Both the position numbers and the translations under genes were made by a program. From Dyella acidisoli (GTDB lineage Bacteria; Pseudomonadota; Gammaproteobacteria; Xanthomonadales; Rhodanobacteraceae), in assembly GCF_030160295.1 (NCBI RefSeq), contig NZ_BSOB01000024.1:1-55211 (forward strand): a stretch of DNA of 55,211 nt, written 5' to 3'. Below the pieces are notes generated by a model. The model was not told the origin of the DNA. It was given only the letters and a program-made list of their open reading frames with translations, and made no database searches. Below are positions 1-7,302 of the stretch, piece by piece (the first letter of the stretch is position 1; every line of letters starts with the position of its first letter).

Positions 1-69
1 ACGGATGATTATTAACGAAATATCAGTCGGTTAACGATGGTGACGGGTGTTTTTACCGGACAGTACTGG

Positions 70-428
70 CTGGCCCAAAGAAAAGTAACCCAAAGAAATG
101 GCCTGAAGAGCTCATGGCGCATCCAAGTTACAAGCTTGAACGATGACGCCCTGCTGTGATTGTTGGCGGGCCAAGCTTCCACCACCCCGCTATACCGCGA
201 AGCGTCGAAGCATTGAGGGCTTAAGGCGCGCCCTCCGAAAGGTTGAGGTTTGCTGAGATCTGCCCGATCTGCTTTAAGTCCTCAGCGCTTCGACGCCTCG
301 CGGTATAGCGGGGTAGTGGAAGCTTGGCCCACCAACGATCAAAGCAAGGCGACATCCTTCAGGCTTTTACCTTTCCCCTGCTGTGAGCTTGTTAGGCCAT
401 TTCATTGGGTTACTTTTCTTTGGGCCAG
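70..428. repeat. Large imperfect palindrome (158-bp arms)
   Basis: Positions 70-227 and 271-428 are inverted copies of each other, 158 bases each with no gap needed; by hand count about 130 of 158 positions match. The spacer is 43 bases. The best conserved blocks are the ends (CTGGCCCAAAGAAAAGTAAC at 70-89) and a 60-base inner block around 168-227. Nothing in 1-652 looks like a gene, so this fills most of the gap before the cupin gene. It may be two inverted copies of one intergenic repeat. Function unknown. Confidence 0.85.
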
Positions 429-524
429 CAAAGAAAAGTGACTCGGGCCCTTTAGGGTCCGAAAGCGCCGCAGGCAATCCCCCAACACACGACATGCCCA
501 GTTGAGGCGAGACACCAATCGAGT
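412..524. repeat. Structured intergenic repeat, half copy
   Basis: About 68 bases from 412 (ACTTTTCTTTGGGCCAGCAA onward) recur almost without change at 13888-13957. The segment contains a hairpin with stem CTTTTCTTTG/CAAAGAAAAG and a second one around GGGCCC-TTTA-GGGTCC. After GCCGCAGGCAAT the homology continues more weakly, as it does in the copy at 13807-14000. It shares its left part with the right arm of the large palindrome. Confidence 0.8.
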
Positions 525-652
525 CCCCCGGGAGAGGGGAGAAAAACACCCCTGGACATCGTTGTCATTTCCCCAACACAATCCACGTCGCGGCGAGCAG
601 GGCTGCGCTAAGCTCGCCCCTAACACGGCTAGACAACACGCGAGGGGATGTC

Positions 653-1675
653 ATGGCGAACGTCGAGTTGAGGCCGGTGGTCCATGTCGACAACGAGTGG
701 CGCCGGTGGATTGCGGAGAATCTGCTGCTGAACGGTCCGCCGCAGAGCATCTACGAGCAGATGCTGCACGCCGGCATTCCGCACGAGGAGGCCGTGCAAG
801 AAGTGCAGCAGGCAATGTCCAGCCCGTATCTGGCCGGCGCACAACGCTTGCGCAATCGCTTGGCGAAACACGATTGGGTACTGGAAACGCAGCGTCATAT
901 GAACCGCCTGCGCAGTATCGATGTGCCGCGTCGGCACAAGCTCTCGCGCGAGGAATTTCTCGACGCGTATTACACCGCTGGCCGCCCGGTGATCATCACC
1001 GGCATGATGGAAGACTGGCCCGCGATGACCACATGGAGCCTGGATTACTTCAAGGAATGCTGCGGCGATCGTGAAGTGGAGATCCAGTTCGGACGCGATA
1101 CCGATGCGCAATACGAATTGCGCAAAACCGCGCATCGCAAAACGATGCTGTTCGGCGATTACGTGGAGATGGTGCGCAACGCCGGCCGCAGCAACGATTT
1201 CTACATGACGGCTTACAACGAGGGAAAAAATCGCACGGCGCTGGCCGAATTGTGGCAGGACATCGTGCAGATTCCCGAATACTTGAACGGCGAGGGCGCC
1301 ACGCAAGGTTTTCTATGGTTCGGCCCAGCCGGCACCATCACGCCGTTCCATCACGACCTCACCAACAACTTCATGGCACAGGTGCTGGGCCGCAAGCGCA
1401 TCCTGATGATGCCGCCTTGCGAGATCGGGCATGTCTACAACCACGAGCATTGCTTTACGCACGTGGATGGAAGGCAGATCGACCTGCAGCGCTATCCGCA
1501 CATGGCGGATGTGCAGGTACTTTCCTGCACCTTGAATCCGGGCGAGGTGCTGTTCCTGCCGGTGGGCTGCTGGCACTTCGTGGAAGGCTTGGATATCTCG
1601 GTCACCGTGTCGTTCACCAATTTTCTTTGGGATAACGACTTCATGGCGGAATATCCGCAGCAGCAGATGTTCTGA
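653..1675 (+). CDS. Cupin-like / JmjC-type (cupin_8) protein
   Basis: A 340-residue protein of the cupin_8/JmjC-like family, typically Fe(II) and 2-oxoglutarate dependent hydroxylases. The metal-binding HxD pair is visible as H233-x-D235 within a PFHHD motif, and the distal His is H308 in GCWHF. The double-stranded beta-helix core fills about residues 220-330, and the N-terminal 100 residues are helical. No signal peptide is seen, so it is probably cytosolic. GAGGGG five bases before the ATG is a good ribosome binding site. The substrate cannot be read from the sequence. It is a single gene ending at a strong hairpin. Confidence 0.85.
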   Translation: MANVELRPVVHVDNEWRRWIAENLLLNGPPQSIYEQMLHAGIPHEEAVQEVQQAMSSPYLAGAQRLRNRLAKHDWVLETQRHMNRLRSIDVPRRHKLSREEFLDAYYTAGRPVIITGMMEDWPAMTTWSLDYFKECCGDREVEIQFGRDTDAQYELRKTAHRKTMLFGDYVEMVRNAGRSNDFYMTAYNEGKNRTALAELWQDIVQIPEYLNGEGATQGFLWFGPAGTITPFHHDLTNNFMAQVLGRKRILMMPPCEIGHVYNHEHCFTHVDGRQIDLQRYPHMADVQVLSCTLNPGEVLFLPVGCWHFVEGLDISVTVSFTNFLWDNDFMAEYPQQQMF

Positions 1676-1712
1676 GCGAAGCTGTTCTAAAAACGAATGA
1701 TGTTCTAAAAGT

Positions 1713-1740
1713 GAGCCCCCTTCCCTCGGGAAGGGGGCTC
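1713..1740. terminator. Perfect 13-bp hairpin between convergent genes
   Basis: GAGCCCCCTTCCC at 1713-1725 pairs perfectly with GGGAAGGGGGCTC at 1728-1740. It lies between the 3' ends of the cupin gene and the convergent DUF2334 gene, so it can serve both. The T-run after it is poor. Confidence 0.6.
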
Positions 1741-1782
1741 TTCATGCCGGGGCATGCAGGGGACAGCCTCGGCGATGAACCG

Positions 1783-3543
1783 TTAACCCTGCATAATCAC
1801 GCTCACAGAGACGAAGGTGTAGCCCATTGCCTGCAGCCCTTCCACGATCTGCTTCAAGTAGCTGATGTCCAGGGTCGGGTCAATGAAGAAGCTTTGCACG
1901 GTGTCCTGGATCACCGTGTTGCAGTTGGCGCTGTACAGGATGTCGGCCGGAAAACGCGGCGGATTGTTGTTGTATTCCGTCAGTTCGACATCGCCCAGCT
2001 GTTCGGGTAGTACCACAGAGCCGAAGATGTTGCGCACCATATACGGGTAAAACTGACCGTAGATTCGCGTGTAATCAGGCGTTCCTGTGCCGCATGCGCC
2101 ATTCGGGCACCAACCGATGGCATACAGGTCGCGCTGTGACATGGCTTTGAACTGCGTATGGAAAACCACGTAATCGATGGCCGAGGCGGCATAGTGCGGC
2201 GGCACGAAGATCGTGGGAGGAAGCAGGCCGGCCTTCGCGAATTCCTGGAAGCCGCTGGTGATGCGTCCTTGCGCCCACGACATGGAATCGACCGGCACGG
2301 GGGCATCGAATATCACGGAATTGGCCGAGTTGATGTGCGCCGTATAGAACTCGAAATCATCGCCGCTGACGGCGGTGTAAGGGTTGTCGATATTCGAATA
2401 CTGATGCGTGTAGCCATGCATCATCATCGTGCCGCCATGGGATTGCATGTATTTCAACGCACTCACCAGACCGGTGTCCTGGTACAGATGAATCGAAACC
2501 GGCACGCCGTTGTTGTAGAAACCGTTCGGATCTATGTAATACGGAATCAACGCGACGCTGAACGGCACGTTCTTGCTGTACAGATAATTGGCAATTGCAC
2601 GCAACTGGGCAGGGCTGTCGTTCGCCGCAACGTCCTCGATACGCACCAGTGCGCGTTTGCGTGATGGCATGTTCGGATTGGAGACCTTGCCGATCAAGTC
2701 GATGGCGGCAAGGTAGCGATCGTTCGGCCCGGTGTAGCTGAAGGGAATCTCGCCGATGTAGGTGAGGTTGGCGCCCTTCGTAGCCCAGTTGACTGTGCCG
2801 CCGGTGTCATTGGTGGCGACGGCGAGCACTTGTGCCTTGGTGGCGTCGTTGATCGTCGTCTGCAACAAGCCGGAAGGAACCGCCAGCGAATTGCGCATCA
2901 GTGGCACGCCTTTGTAGGTCACCGTCAACGTGTTGGAGAAATCGAAGAACTGCGGCGTGAAGCCATACTGTCCCGCGAAATTCGTCGCGCGCGCGGACAA
3001 CTGCCAGATGTTGTCGTTCATCCATAACACCGGCTTGGTGGTGGCCAGCACATCGTCCAGCAAGGCGGTGGGCAAGGGTTCACCGTAAGTTGAGCCGATA
3101 TAGACCAGGCCTGTGTAGCCGTTGAGTTCCCCGGCAACGTAGTTCACCGCTTCGTGCATGGTGTACTTGCTGCCATGCGTGACCAGATTGCCGGCCATCA
3201 CAGCATAGGCTTCGCCCAGCCATCCCCATTGACCGGTGCTGTCGTACAGCACCAGCGTGTTCTGGTTCGGGTTTGCACCAGGTGCACCAGCATAGGCATT
3301 CGGTGCTGTGGTCAGTGCTGCTGTCGCGGCGACGTTGAATGTCGACGAAGTACTCGACGTTGTCAGTTTGATCGTCAAATGTTTTGGCAGCGCCGCATGC
3401 GGCGGTGCCGGTGGCGCGGGAAGTACGTGGGCGTTTCTAAAGAGGGACTGCGCCATCGCACCCGCTGGCATGGCAAGTACAAGTGCTACACCGATGAAGA
3501 ACGATTTCAACGTGGATAGGCCACGGAGTGATGGTCTGATCAT
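1783..3543 (-). CDS. Secreted DUF2334 polysaccharide-deacetylase-like protein
   Basis: A 586-residue protein with an N-terminal signal peptide (hydrophobic run, then a cut near AMAQ). DUF2334 proteins are related to polysaccharide deacetylases. The expected marks are present: RIEDV at about residues 301-305, supplying the first metal/catalytic acidic residues, and H376-GYT-H380, supplying the histidine pair. The 230 residues before this form a separate Rossmann-like or glutamine-amidotransferase-like region typical of longer family members. It is transcribed away from the wecB-nfrBA operon across a 407-base gap. This makes a role in trimming or deacetylating the polymer plausible, but that is inferred from position. 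The ATG is preceded by GGGGG at about 6 bases. Confidence 0.75.
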   Translation of the reverse strand: MIRPSLRGLSTLKSFFIGVALVLAMPAGAMAQSLFRNAHVLPAPPAPPHAALPKHLTIKLTTSSTSSTFNVAATAALTTAPNAYAGAPGANPNQNTLVLYDSTGQWGWLGEAYAVMAGNLVTHGSKYTMHEAVNYVAGELNGYTGLVYIGSTYGEPLPTALLDDVLATTKPVLWMNDNIWQLSARATNFAGQYGFTPQFFDFSNTLTVTYKGVPLMRNSLAVPSGLLQTTINDATKAQVLAVATNDTGGTVNWATKGANLTYIGEIPFSYTGPNDRYLAAIDLIGKVSNPNMPSRKRALVRIEDVAANDSPAQLRAIANYLYSKNVPFSVALIPYYIDPNGFYNNGVPVSIHLYQDTGLVSALKYMQSHGGTMMMHGYTHQYSNIDNPYTAVSGDDFEFYTAHINSANSVIFDAPVPVDSMSWAQGRITSGFQEFAKAGLLPPTIFVPPHYAASAIDYVVFHTQFKAMSQRDLYAIGWCPNGACGTGTPDYTRIYGQFYPYMVRNIFGSVVLPEQLGDVELTEYNNNPPRFPADILYSANCNTVIQDTVQSFFIDPTLDISYLKQIVEGLQAMGYTFVSVSVIMQG

Positions 3544-3950
3544 GGAAGCCCCCTACAACGCTGTCATGGAATCGATGCGTAGCAACGGCCGCTCGCGCGC
3601 GTTGCCGTGGTGCGATCACATTCCGAATGCGCAGGCCCCTGTCCCGTGAAGATGGAACGCCTCGCCGGAGGTGAGCTTACGTCGATGCGTTTCATTTGTC
3701 GACTAGCAAATTCATTGGATCGAGTCAAGTAGCATTTAACGAAAATATGATGAATTTAATGTGTATGCTTAACTTGTAGTTGGCAATATACGCACAAAGT
3801 AGCTTCTTGCGCTGCTTGTCCCAGCGAGTCGACCGATGCCATCCATTCGGCAGATCCGCTGTCCGCTGCTCGAGTCAGGAGCGTTTAGGGGGCGAGGCAG
3901 GGATGTCTGCAAAGCAGGGTGGTATCTGCACTCTGCAAGGGGGGTGGACT
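3544..3950. promoter_or_regulatory. Divergent intergenic region (DUF2334 / wecB)
   Basis: 407 bases between two divergent genes. The stretch about 3700-3790 is clearly AT-richer than its surroundings and is the likely promoter zone for the wecB-nfr operon. I could not fix a convincing -35/-10 pair. No repeat or small gene was recognised. An in-frame upstream extension of wecB to 3780 has no family-like sequence. Confidence 0.35.
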
Positions 3951-5063
3951 ATGCAAGACATACTCATCATCTCCGGCACGCGCCCGGAGATCATCAAGTT
4001 GGCGCCGCTATATCACTGCTTGCGCAACAGTGGATGGGCGCGACCGCACTGGCTGCATACCGGACAGCACGGCGAGATGGCGCGCCAGATGCTCGGATGT
4101 TTCGACATTCATCCGGATATCTCGCTGGAACGCAGTGGCGATGGTCTGTGCGAATTCAGCACCAGCTGCCGCGGATTGCTCGATCGAGTGATGGCCGATA
4201 CGGCGTGGTCGCTGGTGATGGTGCAGGGTGATACCGAAAGCACCTTCCTGGGTGCGTTGTCCGGTTTCCATCACCACATTCCCGTCGCGCACATCGAAGC
4301 AGGCCTGCGCACCTACGATCTGGAGCGGCCGTTTCCGGAAGAAGGCTTGCGGCAGATGATCAGCCGCATTGCCAGTTTCCACTTTGCACCGACCGAGCGT
4401 GCCGCGCAGGCATTGCGTGAAGAAGCCATTCCACGCGATCGCATCAGCGTCACCGGCAATACCGTGATCGACGCGCAGCAGTGGGCCGTGCAGCGCTATG
4501 GCATCAAGCGCGATATACGAGGGCGCGGATATCTGCTGGTCACGGCGCATCGGCGCGAAAACTGGGGCAGCGATTTGCGCGAGATCTGCTATGCGATCGC
4601 TGATGTCGCCAACCACCACCCCGAGTTGCAGGTACTGTTTCCGGTGCACCTCAATCCGACGGTGAGCAAGCCTGTGCACGCCATTCTGGGTGGCTTGACG
4701 AATGTATGCCTGTGCCCGCCGCTGGATTACTTGCAGATGCAGCAGGCATTGATCGACGCATGGCTGGTGCTGACTGACTCAGGTGGCTTGCAGGAGGAAG
4801 CGCCGACCTTCGGCGTGCCGCTGTTGGTGCTGCGCACGGAAACTGAGCGACCCGAAGCGATCGAAGCCGGTTGCGCAAGGCTGGCTGGCACGCGGCGTAC
4901 CACCATCGTCAATCAGGTCGAAGCGCTGTGGTCAGATTCATACGCATACAGTGCGATGGCGCACGCCGGCAATCCGTTCGGCGATGGCACGGCGAGCGTG
5001 CGCGTGGTCGATCGGCTCAGGGATGCATTGGCAGGTAACGAACGCAAGCGCGAAGCAATCTGA
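3951..5063 (+). CDS. wecB: UDP-N-acetylglucosamine 2-epimerase (non-hydrolysing)
   Basis: A 370-residue WecB-type epimerase that interconverts UDP-GlcNAc and UDP-ManNAc in the cytosol. The family start motif SGTRPEIIKLAPL is at residues 6-18. HIEAGLRT, PFPEE, TGNTVIDA, TAHRREN and the late TDSGGLQEEAP motif follow in the usual order. The start at 3951 is chosen because the protein begins as the family does and AAGGGGGG lies 6 bases upstream. NfrB starts 17 bases after the stop codon, so the gene is the first of the nfr operon. UDP-ManNAc is the expected donor for the NfrB product. E. coli must use its enterobacterial-common-antigen wecB for this; here the supply gene is linked. Confidence 0.93.
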   Translation: MQDILIISGTRPEIIKLAPLYHCLRNSGWARPHWLHTGQHGEMARQMLGCFDIHPDISLERSGDGLCEFSTSCRGLLDRVMADTAWSLVMVQGDTESTFLGALSGFHHHIPVAHIEAGLRTYDLERPFPEEGLRQMISRIASFHFAPTERAAQALREEAIPRDRISVTGNTVIDAQQWAVQRYGIKRDIRGRGYLLVTAHRRENWGSDLREICYAIADVANHHPELQVLFPVHLNPTVSKPVHAILGGLTNVCLCPPLDYLQMQQALIDAWLVLTDSGGLQEEAPTFGVPLLVLRTETERPEAIEAGCARLAGTRRTTIVNQVEALWSDSYAYSAMAHAGNPFGDGTASVRVVDRLRDALAGNERKREAI

Positions 5064-5079
5064 GCAAAGGAGGCCTCCC

Positions 5080-7302
5080 ATGCGGTGGCTGGATGCATTT
5101 ACGAGTTATCTCTATGGCTTGAGTGTGATCGTCACCGTGATCGCGGTGATGATATTGATCAGCAGCCTGGACGATTTTTTCATCGACAGCGTTTACTGGA
5201 TCCGGCGCTTGTGGCGTTCGCTGTTCGTCTACTACACGTGCGAACACACGCATTACCACGAGCTGTACCGTCCGGCGGAAAGACCGTTGGCGATCATGGT
5301 GCCGGCCTGGAAGGAAACCGGCGTGATCGGGCACATGGCCGAGCTGGCGGCAACCACCCTGGATTACGAGAACTACCACATTTTCGTCGGCACCTATCCG
5401 AACGATCCGGATACGCAGGCTGACGTCGACGAAGTTTGTGCACGCTTTCCCAACGTGCACAAAGTGGTGTGCGCACGTCCGGGGCCGACCAGCAAGGCCG
5501 ACTGCCTCAACAATGTGCTGGATGCGATCATGCAGTTCGAGCGCCGCGCGCATGTGACGTTCGAAGGGTTCATCCTGCACGACTCGGAAGACGTCGTGTG
5601 CGAACACGAACTGCGGCTGTTCAACTACCTGGTGCACCGCAAGGATCTGATCCAGATTCCGGTCTATCCGTTCGAGCGGCAGTGGAACAACTTCACCAGC
5701 CTGCATTATCTGGACGAATTCGCCGAGCTGCACGGGAAGGACATACCAGTGCGCGAAGCGCTGGCCGGTCAGGTACCCAGTGCCGGCGTCGGCACCTGTT
5801 TCAGCCGGCGCGCCATTCTTGCGTTGATCGAGGACGGCAATGGTATTGCCTTCGATGCGCAAAGCCTCACCGAGGACTACGACATCGGTTTGCGTTTAAA
5901 AGAACGCGGCATGGCGGAGATCTTCGTGCGCTTCCCGGTGTTGCGCTATCAGCGCCATCCCAAGCGTGGACAGTTGGGCCAAAGCCGGCGCGAAGCGAAT
6001 GTGGTCTGCGTGCGTGAATACTTCCCTGATCGCCTGGCCACGGCTGTGCGCCAAAAGTCGCGCTGGATCATCGGCATCGTCTATCAGGGCTATCGCACGC
6101 ACGGATGGAAACGCAACCTGGTGCTGAACTATTTCCTGTGGCGTGATCGCAAAGGCGCCATCAACAACTTCGTTAGTTTCGCCGCCATGCTGATCATGGC
6201 GCAGCTGGTACTGATCGGTCTGTTGCAGGTCGTGTGGCCAGATGCGCCGCGCTTCATGTCGATCTTCGAGGGTAGACCGTGGTTCGATGCGGTGTTGATA
6301 GCGAATATCTCCCTGATGGGCAATCGCATGCTGCAGCGGATCATTTTCGTGTCCAGCTATTACGGTGCGAAGCAGGGGTTGTTGTCGATCCCTCGGCTGT
6401 TGTGGGGCAACCTGATCAATTTCATGGCCAACTGGCGTGCCATCAGCCAGATCATCCGCACCGGCGATCCGCGGCGCGTGGCCTGGGACAAGACCACGCA
6501 CGATTTTCCAAGCATTGGCGGTGAGAACCGCGCCAAGCATTCACTGGACGAGATGCTGGTGGCGAATGGCGCCATCTCGGAAGCAGAGTTGCACGATGCG
6601 CAATTGCATCGCATCGATGGTCTGCAGCTCGGCAGCTCGATGATCCACGAGGGCCGGATCACGGCCGAAGAACTGGCCCTCCAGACCGCCGCGCAGATCG
6701 GTGTGGCGTGCGAGTCTGTTGATCCATCCAGGTTGTCGCGTGAGCTGTTGAATACCGTCCCGCGGCAGATCGCGCTGCACTACGCAGTTGTGCCTCTGCG
6801 CGTGGACGCCGGCATGCTGGTGCTGGCGAGCGAGTCATACATCGATCCCGTCTCACTGGCCGCCATCGCGCGCCAGCTTGAACGCCGGGTTCGCTACGTG
6901 ATCGCGCACAAGGGCCAGGTCACGGTCGGCTTACGTCTGTGGTACGCGCAAGTGCGCGACGGTGAGCGCGATCCTCATCGTCTGCTCGTCGCCGCTGCAG
7001 ACAAGGGCTTGATCCGTCGGGATCGTGTATCGCTGCTGTGGAACGACTATATGTCGCGCCAGGTCATGCTGGGCGAGATCCTGGTTGCGCAAGGATTGCT
7101 GGATGAAGTCGCCTTCAAGGCGCTGCTGCTCAGTTACGCGCGCAGCGAACAGCGCCTGGGCGAGTTCTTGATCGATCAGGGGGTGATCAGTCCGGAAACC
7201 TTGAATCGCCTGTTGAAGCTGCAAGCATCCCTGCAGCCGAGCGTTGCGAGCCTGTTCGAGCAGGAGTGGGCCACGTTCGGGCCGGTGGGGCGTGCCTCAT
7301 GA
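5080..7302 (+). CDS. nfrB: NfrB-like inner-membrane glycosyltransferase with MshEN modules
   Basis: A 740-residue relative of E. coli NfrB, the phage N4 adsorption protein that synthesises the NGR polysaccharide. After one transmembrane segment (about 12-30) comes a GT2 domain with HDSED at 167-171, TEDYD at 264-268 and the processive-synthase motif QKSRW at 325-329. More membrane segments follow (about 360-450). The C-terminal 250 residues hold two MshEN/GspE-N-like parts: one from about 488, and a clear one at 664-715 with tandem LGEILVAQG and RLGEFLIDQG motifs. MshEN domains bind c-di-GMP in known members. The start at 5080 follows AAAGGAGG. The gene overlaps nfrA by ATGA. Control of synthesis by c-di-GMP is inferred. 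Confidence 0.9.
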   Translation: MRWLDAFTSYLYGLSVIVTVIAVMILISSLDDFFIDSVYWIRRLWRSLFVYYTCEHTHYHELYRPAERPLAIMVPAWKETGVIGHMAELAATTLDYENYHIFVGTYPNDPDTQADVDEVCARFPNVHKVVCARPGPTSKADCLNNVLDAIMQFERRAHVTFEGFILHDSEDVVCEHELRLFNYLVHRKDLIQIPVYPFERQWNNFTSLHYLDEFAELHGKDIPVREALAGQVPSAGVGTCFSRRAILALIEDGNGIAFDAQSLTEDYDIGLRLKERGMAEIFVRFPVLRYQRHPKRGQLGQSRREANVVCVREYFPDRLATAVRQKSRWIIGIVYQGYRTHGWKRNLVLNYFLWRDRKGAINNFVSFAAMLIMAQLVLIGLLQVVWPDAPRFMSIFEGRPWFDAVLIANISLMGNRMLQRIIFVSSYYGAKQGLLSIPRLLWGNLINFMANWRAISQIIRTGDPRRVAWDKTTHDFPSIGGENRAKHSLDEMLVANGAISEAELHDAQLHRIDGLQLGSSMIHEGRITAEELALQTAAQIGVACESVDPSRLSRELLNTVPRQIALHYAVVPLRVDAGMLVLASESYIDPVSLAAIARQLERRVRYVIAHKGQVTVGLRLWYAQVRDGERDPHRLLVAAADKGLIRRDRVSLLWNDYMSRQVMLGEILVAQGLLDEVAFKALLLSYARSEQRLGEFLIDQGVISPETLNRLLKLQASLQPSVASLFEQEWATFGPVGRAS

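Noticed and set aside
629-1306. 225-codon minus-strand frame across the cupin gene
   Set aside because: It is antisense to a well-supported gene with clear metal-binding motifs, and has none of its own.
3780-3950. Upstream in-frame extension of wecB
   Set aside because: Sequence before MQDILIISGTRPE does not fit the family; the best ribosome site is at 3937-3944.
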